A DNA stretch of 64,000 nt, taken from NCBI RefSeq assembly GCF_036013525.1, contig NZ_CP107853.1, forward strand, positions 10,540,001 to 10,604,000, written 5' to 3'. The notes under the pieces are model-generated. The model made no database searches. It was not told where the DNA came from and worked only from the letters and a program-made list of their open reading frames with translations. This document shows, one piece after another, positions 36,530 through 44,534 of this stretch. Position 1 is the first letter of the stretch, and the number at the start of each line of letters is the position of its first letter. Origin of the DNA: Nonomuraea sp. NBC_00507 (lineage in GTDB: Bacteria; Actinomycetota; Actinomycetes; Streptosporangiales; Streptosporangiaceae). The translations under genes and the position numbers were made by a program.

Positions 36530-39500
36530 CTACACCTCCTTCAACCGGGCGATCAGCGCCTGGGCGTCCCGGACGAGGGCGGCGCGTACGGTGGCGGTCC
36601 GGACGTTGTCCCGCTTCTCGGCGATCTTGATGAACTGCTGCAGCGCGTCGATCGCCGGCGCCGGTCTGCCCCGCTTGTCGTGCCATTCGGCCAGGTCGAG
36701 CTGCTTCAGCAGCTCGGCGGCGGCCTTGTGGGTCACCGAGCCGTTCTTGGCGAAACGGGCCACGAGCGTCCGCAGGTCGGCGTACGACGTCGTGGTGGAG
36801 AACGTCACCGTCTGCGTCCTGCTCCGCCCCGCCTTGTCCGCGGCGGTCCCGGTGAGCTGGTGCTCGCCGAGCGGCAGCGTCCACAGCTCGATTGCCGTGC
36901 CGGACGGGACCTCGGTGCCGTCGAGCTTGGCGGTGACGGCGTCCACACCCGAGACCGCGTCCGTGGCCGTGAGCACCGGGGTGATCGAGGCCGAGTCGCC
37001 GTACGGCTTGGCCTCGACTCCGCTCATCGTCAGCACCGGGTCCGACTTGTCGATCTTGACGGTGACGCTGCCGACCTGGGACACGTTGCCGCCGTTGTCG
37101 GTGGCCCGGTAGCGGACCTCCTTGGCGCCCTCGGCGCTGAGCGTCACGGGATTGTTGGCGTTGGCCCAGGTGGCGCCGCCGTCAAGGGAGTACTGGCGGC
37201 TCGCGACGGTGCCGTCGTCGGTGGCGGTGACGGTGAGCGTCACGTTGCCGGTGTACCAGCCGTTCTGGCCGTTCGGCTGGGCCGGGTTGAGCGCGGCCGT
37301 GACGGTGGGCGGGCTGGTGTCGGCCACGCCGTCGCCGAGGAACGTGAAGACGTCCACGGCCACGCCGCCGGTCGAGGTGACGTACAGCCGCCCGCTTCCG
37401 GACGGAGCCGCCCCGAACGAGGTCGTCACCGTCTGCCAGCCGTCACCGGCCGGCACCTCGACGGTGGCGAACGGCTCTGCGGTGGCCGAGCCCCAGCGGA
37501 GCGAGAGCGTCCCGGCGCCGGTGGCCCTGGTCCGCACCCCGCTGATCCCGGTGAAGTTGACCGGGTCGTACGCGATCCAGTCGCCGGCGTCGAACGAAGT
37601 GACCTTCGCCCTGCCGGACGCGCCGTCGTCCGGGGTGGTCGTCACGCCGCTGCTCTGTTTGGCGTGCTCGGCCTGCGCCTGCTTCGGGTTGAGCACCAGG
37701 GCGGCCTCGCCGAGCGCGCCGGGGATGCCGCCATTGCCGTTGTCGCGGTAGGTGACGACCACGACGCCGTAGATGTTCTCCGTCTCGCCGTGTTCCGGCG
37801 CGTTCGCCGGGGTGGGCCAGGCGCCCGCGCAGCCAGTGCCGGTGGTCTCCGGGTGCGCGTGCGTGTCATGGCCGAGCCCGAACGTCCACTGCACCCGGCC
37901 GCACACGGGCGTGTTCCCGTCCTCGGCGTCCGACACCCCGATCTTGTACGGCACTGCGTCGCCCCAGTCGAAGAACGCCCCGTCCGGCGGCGTCTGAACG
38001 GTCACCTTGGGCGCGGTGTTGCCCACGGTGACCTCGGTCGAGGTGAGCCCTGCCCGGCCACCGGAGTCGGTGACCCGCAGCCGCGCCACGTACTGCCCCA
38101 GCTCGGTGTAGGTGTGCGTGGCCGTCGCCCCGGTGGCGTCGAAGGTTCCGTCGCCGTCGAAGTCCCACTCGTACGTCAGCGCCCCCGGCTCGGCGTCGGT
38201 CGAGCCGCTCGCGTCGAACGCGACCGTGAGCGGCGCCCCGCTGCTCGACGTCGGCTCGGCCGCCATCCGCGCCTGGGGTGTCTTGTTGTCGGGCGTGTAG
38301 TCGATGCGGTAGAGCCCGGCGTCCGGGTTGGCGCGGAAGAACCCGTCGCCGTAGTCCAGGACGTACAGGGAGCCGTCGGGGCCGAACTCGATGTCCATCG
38401 GGCTGTCGGTGATCGGCTGCACCGCCGTCCGCAGCGCGCTGTTGGGCAGGAAGTGCTCCAGCGCGGTCACGGGCCCGTCCGGGTAGGTGACGGTGAAGGC
38501 CGCCAGGTAGTCCTGCGAGAACTCGGCGAAGAACGCCTTGCCGTCCCAGTACTGCGGGAACTTCCCGGCCGCCGGGTTCGCCGGGTCGTAGTGGTAGATC
38601 GGGCCGCCCATCGGCCCCTGGCCGCCCTGCGGCTCGAAGTCGGTCAGCCCGGCCCATGCGGCGGGCTGGTGGGTGTTGTTGTCGCCGTAGTACAGGTCGG
38701 CCGGCACGGCGGCCGGGATCTGGGTGAGGCCGGTGTTCCAGCGCGAGGTGTTCTGCGGCCCGGCCGCGCAGTCGAACCATGGCCCCGGCTGCGCGGTCGC
38801 GAAGTCCCAGTCGTTGTAGTTGAAGTGGTTACCCGTGCAGTACGGCCAGCCGCTGTTCATGGGCTTGGTGAGCGGTGTGATGTTCCACTCCACGTAGCCC
38901 AGGGGCCCCCGGTTGGGGTCCCCGGCGCCGGCGTCGGGCCCGTAGTCGGCCCACGACAGGGTGCCGGTCGCCGGGTCGACGTCGATGCGGAACGGGTTCC
39001 GTACCCCCATGACGAAGATCTCCGGCCGGGTCTTGTCCGTCCCCGGCGGGAACAGGTTGCCCTCGGGGATCGTGTACGTTCCGTCGCCGGCCACCTCGAA
39101 CCGCAGGATCTTGCCGCGCAGGTCGTTGGTGTTGCCCGCGCCGCGCCGCGCGTCGAAGCCGGGGTTCATGCCGGGCGCGTCGTTGTTGGGCGCGTACCCG
39201 TTGGCGCCGGGCGTGCCGGCCGGCGTGTTGTCGCCGGTGGCGAGGTAGAGGTTGCCGTCGGCGTCCCAGTCGAGGTCGCCGGCGACGTGGCAGCACTGCC
39301 CGCGCTGCGTCTCGACCTTGATGATGACCTGCTCGGTGGACAGGTCCAGCGCGTTGCCCGTCCACTTGAAGCGGGACAGCTGGTTGTAGCCCTTCCACTG
39401 GTTCCAGTACGTGTCGTCGGCGCCGGCGGGCAGCGCGTTGGGGGCCGAGCCGGTCGGGGTCGTCTCCGGGTACGGCGCGGTCATGGTCTTGGGCGCGTAG

Positions 39501-39835
39501 TAGACGTACACCCACTTGTTGGCGGCGAAGTCCGGGTCGATCGCGATCGTCTGGAGCCCGTCCTCGGAGTTGCCGTAGACCGGGATGGTGTTGATGATCT
39601 TCGTGACGCCCGTGGCGGGGTCGGTCAGGCGGATGTCGCCGTTGCGGGCGGTGTGCAGGACCCGCCGGTCCGGCAGGACCGCGAGGTCGATGGGCTCGCC
39701 CACGTTCTTGGTGAGGGTGATCTTCTCGTAGCTCGACCACACGGTGGCCGGGTCCTGCGCCCGCGCGGGCGCGGCGGGTAACGCGAGGGTCGCGGCGGCC
39801 ACCAGGGCGGCCGTCATCGCTCGGTTAAGGTGCAT
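36530..39835 (-). CDS. Secreted PQQ-type sugar (glucose/sorbosone) dehydrogenase with PKD, CBM and FIMAH domains
   Basis: The 1101-residue secreted protein has, in order: a Sec signal (1-26); a GSDH beta-propeller (about 30-515; PIDLAVLPDRRVLHTARNGDIR, HVAGDLDWDADGNLYLATGDN, GVRNPFRIDVDP); a PKD domain (about 520-605; YEWDFDGDGTFD); a CBM6-like beta domain (about 730-840); Ig-like repeats (about 860-1015); and a FIMAH domain (about 1020-1101; LVARFAKNGSVTHKAAAELLKQL). It likely oxidises a sugar on cell-wall or plant polymer with PQQ or a similar cofactor. Tandem hairpins precede it. Confidence 0.85.
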   Translation of the reverse strand: MHLNRAMTAALVAAATLALPAAPARAQDPATVWSSYEKITLTKNVGEPIDLAVLPDRRVLHTARNGDIRLTDPATGVTKIINTIPVYGNSEDGLQTIAIDPDFAANKWVYVYYAPKTMTAPYPETTPTGSAPNALPAGADDTYWNQWKGYNQLSRFKWTGNALDLSTEQVIIKVETQRGQCCHVAGDLDWDADGNLYLATGDNTPAGTPGANGYAPNNDAPGMNPGFDARRGAGNTNDLRGKILRFEVAGDGTYTIPEGNLFPPGTDKTRPEIFVMGVRNPFRIDVDPATGTLSWADYGPDAGAGDPNRGPLGYVEWNITPLTKPMNSGWPYCTGNHFNYNDWDFATAQPGPWFDCAAGPQNTSRWNTGLTQIPAAVPADLYYGDNNTHQPAAWAGLTDFEPQGGQGPMGGPIYHYDPANPAAGKFPQYWDGKAFFAEFSQDYLAAFTVTYPDGPVTALEHFLPNSALRTAVQPITDSPMDIEFGPDGSLYVLDYGDGFFRANPDAGLYRIDYTPDNKTPQARMAAEPTSSSGAPLTVAFDASGSTDAEPGALTYEWDFDGDGTFDATGATATHTYTELGQYVARLRVTDSGGRAGLTSTEVTVGNTAPKVTVQTPPDGAFFDWGDAVPYKIGVSDAEDGNTPVCGRVQWTFGLGHDTHAHPETTGTGCAGAWPTPANAPEHGETENIYGVVVVTYRDNGNGGIPGALGEAALVLNPKQAQAEHAKQSSGVTTTPDDGASGRAKVTSFDAGDWIAYDPVNFTGISGVRTRATGAGTLSLRWGSATAEPFATVEVPAGDGWQTVTTSFGAAPSGSGRLYVTSTGGVAVDVFTFLGDGVADTSPPTVTAALNPAQPNGQNGWYTGNVTLTVTATDDGTVASRQYSLDGGATWANANNPVTLSAEGAKEVRYRATDNGGNVSQVGSVTVKIDKSDPVLTMSGVEAKPYGDSASITPVLTATDAVSGVDAVTAKLDGTEVPSGTAIELWTLPLGEHQLTGTAADKAGRSRTQTVTFSTTTSYADLRTLVARFAKNGSVTHKAAAELLKQLDLAEWHDKRGRPAPAIDALQQFIKIAEKRDNVRTATVRAALVRDAQALIARLKEV

Positions 39836-39880
39836 GATGATGCTGCTCCTTGGACGGAGGAGTGTCGAGACCCGGACCGC

Positions 39881-40002
39881 TACGGTGATCCGCGTTCAGC
39901 GGAGCACCGCAGGCAGCGGTGGTTGCGCCTACGGTGCTCCGCGTTCAGCGGAGCACCGCAGGCAGCGGTGTCTGCGCCTATGCCTGCCGCGGCAACGGCA
40001 GG
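39881..40002. repeat. 49-base tandem repeat plus three hairpins before the sugar dehydrogenase
   Basis: Two copies of a 49-base unit lie at 39881-39929 and 39930-39978, differing at only a few bases. In copy 2, GGTGCTCCGC and GCGGAGCACC pair perfectly around GTTCA; copy 1 has one mismatch. In each unit CACCGC can instead pair with GCGGTG across AGGCA, so two exclusive folds exist. A third hairpin, CCTGCCG/CGGCAGG, lies at 39983-40002. The region separates two minus-strand genes and may end the first and regulate the second. Confidence 0.7.
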
Positions 40003-40026
40003 GATCACGTAGCGGTCCGGCTGTGT

Positions 40027-41133
40027 TCAGGCGCGCAACTCGGCCATGTTGGCGTAGCTCAGCTCCGCGTACCGCAGGGATTGGGCCGGGTCGGCCCCGG
40101 GTGCGTTGTCCTGCTCGTACATCGGGTTGTGGAAGCCCATGTGCCGCAGCCGGGCGAAGAAGCGGCGGTAGTCGATGTCGCCGGTGCCGAACGGCACCAT
40201 GTCGTACCCGTTGGGCACGGCCGCGTTGGACGTGCCGTCCTTGGCGTGGAACAGCGGGAACCGCAGCTCCCGTGCGCGCACGGTGGCCAGCGGGTCGAAG
40301 ATGCTCGTCTGCGTCGAGCCGTCGGGCGCGGTGAAGGTGCGGTGTTTGTACTGGGCGACGTGCGCCCAGAAGATGTCCATCTCGAAGTGCACGAACCTGG
40401 GGTCGCTGATCCCGAAGAAATACTCCAGCTTGCGCACGCCGGAGGACCGGGTGGGCCGTCCCTGCGCGTCGAGCGGGCCGCTGTCCAGCAGGAACGCGTA
40501 CGCCGCGTCGTGGTTGTGGGTGTAGAGCTTGATCCCGGCCTCGGCCGCGATCCGGCCGAGCTCGTTCCACTTCTCCGCCGCGACGTCCCAGTCGCTCTTG
40601 TACGGGCTGTTCGTGGGGTCGGCGCCGGTCCCTACGTGCCCCAGGCCGAGGATGTTGGCGATCTCCAGGACCTGCTTGAACCGGTCGAGGTCGGCGGTGC
40701 TCAGCGGCCACGAACCGGGGATGAACCCGTGGTTGCCCTCGGCCTCGAGCCCGTTGTCGTCGAGCCAGGCACGCAGCAGCTGGGCGCCCGCGACGCTTTC
40801 CAGGTTCGCGCCGCCTTCCGAGCCGGCGTGCTGGCGGTAGCCGGCGAATTCGACCCGCTTGTAGCCGATGTCGGCGAGCGTCTCCAGCACCCGACGGAAG
40901 CCGGACGGCAGGGGCGTGGAGGCCGGGTCGCGGGAGATCGCGTCGCGGACGGTGTAGAGGATGATGCCGCGTTTGCCCGGCGGGATCAGCGGCTGCCGGG
41001 TGGCGGCCTGCGCCGGCTGGGCCAGCGGGATGGCGGCCGCGGCGGCGACGCCGGTGGTGGCCGCGAACAACTGGCGGCGGTTGAGTCCTAAGCGGCGACC
41101 GAGCGCCTCTTCGTGCTCATGGAGGTGGCTCAC
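40027..41133 (-). CDS. TAT-exported sugar phosphate isomerase/epimerase-fold protein
   Basis: The 368-residue protein starts at a GTG with GGAAGGG upstream and has a twin-arginine signal (LNRRQLFAATTGVAAAAAIPLAQPAQA). The body is an AP-endonuclease-2/xylose-isomerase-like TIM barrel: ILYTVRDAI, RVEFAGY, LYTHNHDAAY, VHFEMDIFWAH, FPLFHAKDG and a late YEQDNAP. The Glu/His/Asp metal ligands are in place. Exported members are usually linked to 3-keto-sugar metabolism. It lies upstream of the exported sugar dehydrogenase on the same strand and divergent from nothing but the ROK gene above it. Confidence 0.8.
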   Translation of the reverse strand: MSHLHEHEEALGRRLGLNRRQLFAATTGVAAAAAIPLAQPAQAATRQPLIPPGKRGIILYTVRDAISRDPASTPLPSGFRRVLETLADIGYKRVEFAGYRQHAGSEGGANLESVAGAQLLRAWLDDNGLEAEGNHGFIPGSWPLSTADLDRFKQVLEIANILGLGHVGTGADPTNSPYKSDWDVAAEKWNELGRIAAEAGIKLYTHNHDAAYAFLLDSGPLDAQGRPTRSSGVRKLEYFFGISDPRFVHFEMDIFWAHVAQYKHRTFTAPDGSTQTSIFDPLATVRARELRFPLFHAKDGTSNAAVPNGYDMVPFGTGDIDYRRFFARLRHMGFHNPMYEQDNAPGADPAQSLRYAELSYANMAELRA

Positions 41134-41274
41134 GCGGGGTTTCCCTTCCTTGAAGGACGCGTGCGCCGACCACGTCACTGCGGATCCGTGCCCGGCCCTC
41201 GCCGGCATGCCACCGCCGCGTGAGCCAGGAACGATCTCATTGGTACTACGCCCGCGTGACGCGGTCAATGGCGG

Positions 41275-42450
41275 TCATTTAGTGACGATTCGGTCGATCG
41301 TGTCGGGCGAGAGCACATGCTCGACCACCATGACGGCGGCGCCGATCACGCCCGCCCGGTCGCCCAGCTCGCTCACCCTGATGCCGAGATGCTGCGTGGC
41401 CAGGGGCAGCGACCGGCTGTAGATCGTCTCCCGCACGCCCGCGAGCACCTGCTCCCCCGCCTCCGCGAGGTCGCCGCCGATCACGATGATCGACGGGTTG
41501 AAGAAGTTCACGATCGACGCCATGACGGTGCCGACCTCGCGGCCCGCCTGCCTGACCAGCCGGGTGGCCCTGAGGTCGCCGGCCCGCATGAGCGCCACCA
41601 CGTCCCTGCTGCCCCGCGCCTCGACTCCGGCGGCACGCAGCGCCGCCGCCATCGACGCGCCGCCGGCCACCGCCTCCAGGCAGCCGGTGTTGCCGCACCG
41701 GCACGGCGCGTCCGAGGCCGGCACGCGTACGTGGCCGACGTCTCCCGCCGCACCCTGCGCGCCCCGGTGCAGCCGGCGGCCGGAGATGATGCCGCAGCCG
41801 ATGCCGGTGCCCATCTTGATGAAGATCAAGTGATCGGCTTCCGGCCGCGCGGCCCAGTGCTCGCCGAGAGCCATGATGTTCACGTCATTGTCGACCAGGA
41901 CGGGAGCGCCCAGCCGCGCGCCGAGCCACTCCGGCACGGCGAAGCCGTCCCAGCCTGGCATGATCGGTGGGTTCGCCGGCCGTCCCGAGGCGTGCTCGAC
42001 CGGCCCCGGCAGGCCGACGCCCACCCCGCACACCTGCACCGGGTCGCGGCCCGTCGCGGCGAGCAGCTCGTGGAAGGCGTCCACGACGCAGCCGAGCGTG
42101 CGCTCGGGACCCTGGTCGACGGGCAGCTCCACGGCCCGCTCCGCGAGCACGGTCATGCCGAGGTCGAGCACGGCCAGGCGGGCATGCGTGGCGCCGAGGT
42201 CAGCCGCCAGCACGACCCGCGCTCCCCCGTTGAAGGCGAACATCGTGGCGGGCCGGCCCCCTGAGGAGATCGAGCCCTCTCCGGCCACCACCCAGCGGTG
42301 GTCCATCAGCCCGTCCAGCCGCTGCGACACCGTGGACCTGGACAGTCCGGAGAGCTGGGCGAGCTCCCCGCGAGTACGGGCCTGCCCGTCCCTGAGGATG
42401 GCCAGCAGCGCGCCCGCCCCCGGAACCTGGCCCTGTGCTCCACTTGGCAT
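41275..42450 (-). CDS. ROK-family transcriptional repressor
   Basis: The 391-residue protein has an N-terminal winged HTH (ARTRGELAQLSGLSRSTVSQRLDGLMDHRWV) and a ROK sugar-kinase-like domain: LAADLGATHARLAVLDL, CGVGVGLPGPV, PVLVDNDVNIMALGEHW, MGTGIGCGII and the zinc motif CRCGNTGCLE. It is a NagC/XylR-type repressor. The two genes downstream (exported isomerase and sugar dehydrogenase) and the divergent ABC exporter are candidate targets. The ATG at 42450 has AAGGTAGGG. Confidence 0.88.
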   Translation of the reverse strand: MPSGAQGQVPGAGALLAILRDGQARTRGELAQLSGLSRSTVSQRLDGLMDHRWVVAGEGSISSGGRPATMFAFNGGARVVLAADLGATHARLAVLDLGMTVLAERAVELPVDQGPERTLGCVVDAFHELLAATGRDPVQVCGVGVGLPGPVEHASGRPANPPIMPGWDGFAVPEWLGARLGAPVLVDNDVNIMALGEHWAARPEADHLIFIKMGTGIGCGIISGRRLHRGAQGAAGDVGHVRVPASDAPCRCGNTGCLEAVAGGASMAAALRAAGVEARGSRDVVALMRAGDLRATRLVRQAGREVGTVMASIVNFFNPSIIVIGGDLAEAGEQVLAGVRETIYSRSLPLATQHLGIRVSELGDRAGVIGAAVMVVEHVLSPDTIDRIVTK

Positions 42451-42486
42451 GCGCCCTACCTTACTTCGGATATCGGCGGACTTCTG

Positions 42487-42516
42487 TTGACACGAATTAA
42501 AAGTCAGATCTATCGT
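42487..42516 (+). promoter_or_regulatory. Promoter toward the ABC exporter genes
   Basis: TTGACA (42487-42492), an 18-base spacer and TATCGT (42511-42516) match the housekeeping consensus well. GACTT and AAGTC flank this -35 (an imperfect inverted repeat), which could be the ROK operator. Confidence 0.6.
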
Positions 42517-42815
42517 CGCGAAACATGCGGGACATATGCGGGAGTCGCCCATAAAGCCCCGGCTGATCGGTCAACGATCCCGGAGCTGCATGTGCCGCAG
42601 AGCGCGAAACCGGAGGTGATGCCCGTCCCGCAGGTGGAACCTGAGGAGCCCTCTGGAGGCTTCGGGCCCGGTCACCGCCCGCCGTCGCGCCGAGACGCGG
42701 GAGTCCGGGAATGCCACCCGGGCCGAGCCCTCCAGCGGGGTGAACGGCGCTCGAAACCCACTTGCCACAGCGGCAGGAAAGCCCTTACCTTGCACGCGGT
42801 CGGAAGGAGCGCAGG
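42517..42815. other. Leader region before the ABC exporter, no firm gene
   Basis: This 299-base stretch lies between the promoter and the first exporter gene. It has a direct repeat ATGCGGGA near 42535 and 42545. A plus-strand frame starting at 42618 runs 83 codons into the exporter gene and ends in YGCSSC; its ATG is placed too close to its ribosome-like site to be convincing. A minus-strand frame ending at 42571 has coding-like third positions but no homology I know. I cannot support a gene. Confidence 0.4.
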
Positions 42816-44534
42816 GTGGGGGCATTGGCCCAATTCGTTCGGGAGCGATTACGGCTGCTCCAGCTGCTGACCGCGTCGCATGCCGTCATCCTCGGGGCGA
42901 TCAGCGTGTGTCTGGCCGCGCTGCCGACGCTTCTCGCGCTGGCCAGCGGCCGGCTGATCACGCGGATGGCCGAAGGGGAGGCGAAAGGGGCCCTGGCGGT
43001 GTTGGCCGCCCTCCTCATCGCGGAAGGGCTCGCAGTCGCGGCCCAGGAGGCGTTCCGGCAGGTGGCGGCCACGCGGGTGGACGGCGAGATACGCCGCAGG
43101 CTCCGCGGCATGGCGAGCGCTCCCCACGGGATCGCCCACCTGGAAGACCCCGCCTACGCCGACGATCTGTCCCGCGCGTCGAACCTGGGCGGGTGGCAGC
43201 ACCTCTCAGCGGGCTCCGCCGCGGTGGCGCAGGTCGTGCTCATGTCCAGGATGACCGGGGCGTTCCTCGCGGCCGGCGTGGTGGCCGTCCATTCGCCCGT
43301 CACGGCGTTCGCGTTGCTGGCCGCGGCGCTGACCGTCCGTTCCATCGTCCGGCGCCAGCAGCTCCGCCTCCACAAGCTGGTGTACATCCAGGCGCGGCCC
43401 TGGAGGCAGACCGACTACTGGTCGGAGGTGAGTGCGGGCGGCACGGCGGGCAAGGAGATCCGCGTCTTCGGCCTGGCGGGCTGGGCGGTGCGGCAGCGTA
43501 CCGCCCAGGCCCGGCACCTGGCGTCGGTGATCTGGCAGACCCGCCGGGAGATCCTCCTGCATCAGCGGCTGGCGTTCCTGCTGTCGTTCAGCGCGGTCCT
43601 GCTGGCCTTCCTCCTGCTCGGCCTCGCCGTCCAGCAGGGCGCCCTGACCCGGGGCGAGCTGGTCACCTGCCTGGTGGCCTCTTTCGTGGTGCTCGGCATG
43701 ACGGCGATGGGGATGGAGGAGTACGAGATCGAGACGGGACTCGGCGCCGTACGGGCGATGGACTCCCTCGCCGCCCGCGCACCCGCGCAGCTCGTCACGC
43801 CGAAGCCCGGGGCGGGAGTCCGGTTCGAGAACGTGTCCTTCGCTTATCCGGCCTCCGGCTCCGTCCTCGACGGCCTGAACCTGCGGATCGAGCCCGGTGA
43901 GGTCCTGGCCATCGTCGGCGACAACGGCGCCGGCAAGACCACGATGATCAAACTGATGGCCGGGCTGTACGAGCCGGACGCGGGCCACGTCGTCTCCGAC
44001 CCGAGCCGGATGGCCGTGATGTTCCAGGACTTCAACCGCTATCCGCTGTCCGTGGCCGACAACGTCGCCATGGGCGCCCCCGAGCATCGCGACGACCGCG
44101 CGGGCATCGAGCAGGCCCTGCGCAGGGCGGGGTGGGACGGCGGCCACCTGCCGCACGGGATCGAGACCGTGGTCAGCCGCGAGGTGCACGACGGCGTGGA
44201 TCTGTCCGGGGGCCAGTGGCAGCGCCTGGCGCTGGCCCGCATCTTCTTCGCCGCGAGCCACGGCCGCGACCTGATCGTCCTGGACGAGCCCACCGCGCAC
44301 CTGGACGTCCGTGCGGAGGCCGACTTCAACCGCGACGTCGTCTCCGGGGTGGAGGGCGCCACCATCGTGCTGATCTCGCACCGGCTGTCGACGGTACGGC
44401 ACGCGAGCCGGATCGTCGTCATGCGTGGAGGCACGATTCTCGAGGAGGGCGACCACGACTCCCTGATGGCGGCGGGCGGTCACTACGCCCGCATGTTCGA
44501 GCTCCAGGCCGCCCGATTCGTGGAGAGTGGATGA
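42816..44534 (+). CDS. ABC exporter half-transporter 1
   Basis: The 572-residue protein joins a six-helix membrane domain to an ATPase domain. The ATPase has Walker A GDNGAGKTT, signature LSGGQWQRLALAR, Walker B LIVLDEPTAHLD and H-loop ISHRLSTVR. It is an exporter-type fusion. The GTG start at 42816 has AAGGAGCGCAGG upstream. It overlaps the second half-transporter in ATGA, so the two probably form a heterodimer. No peptidase domain is present. The cargo is unknown. Confidence 0.88.
   Translation: MGALAQFVRERLRLLQLLTASHAVILGAISVCLAALPTLLALASGRLITRMAEGEAKGALAVLAALLIAEGLAVAAQEAFRQVAATRVDGEIRRRLRGMASAPHGIAHLEDPAYADDLSRASNLGGWQHLSAGSAAVAQVVLMSRMTGAFLAAGVVAVHSPVTAFALLAAALTVRSIVRRQQLRLHKLVYIQARPWRQTDYWSEVSAGGTAGKEIRVFGLAGWAVRQRTAQARHLASVIWQTRREILLHQRLAFLLSFSAVLLAFLLLGLAVQQGALTRGELVTCLVASFVVLGMTAMGMEEYEIETGLGAVRAMDSLAARAPAQLVTPKPGAGVRFENVSFAYPASGSVLDGLNLRIEPGEVLAIVGDNGAGKTTMIKLMAGLYEPDAGHVVSDPSRMAVMFQDFNRYPLSVADNVAMGAPEHRDDRAGIEQALRRAGWDGGHLPHGIETVVSREVHDGVDLSGGQWQRLALARIFFAASHGRDLIVLDEPTAHLDVRAEADFNRDVVSGVEGATIVLISHRLSTVRHASRIVVMRGGTILEEGDHDSLMAAGGHYARMFELQAARFVESG

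Noticed and set aside
36680..39781. Open frame of over 1000 codons opposite the PQQ-sugar dehydrogenase
   Set aside because: Same shadow effect; the beta-propeller, PKD and FIMAH domains are clearly on the minus strand.
42571..42870. Overlapping small frames on both strands in the exporter leader
   Set aside because: One has a ribosome site too close to its start, the other lacks one; neither resembles a known precursor peptide, so no gene was called.
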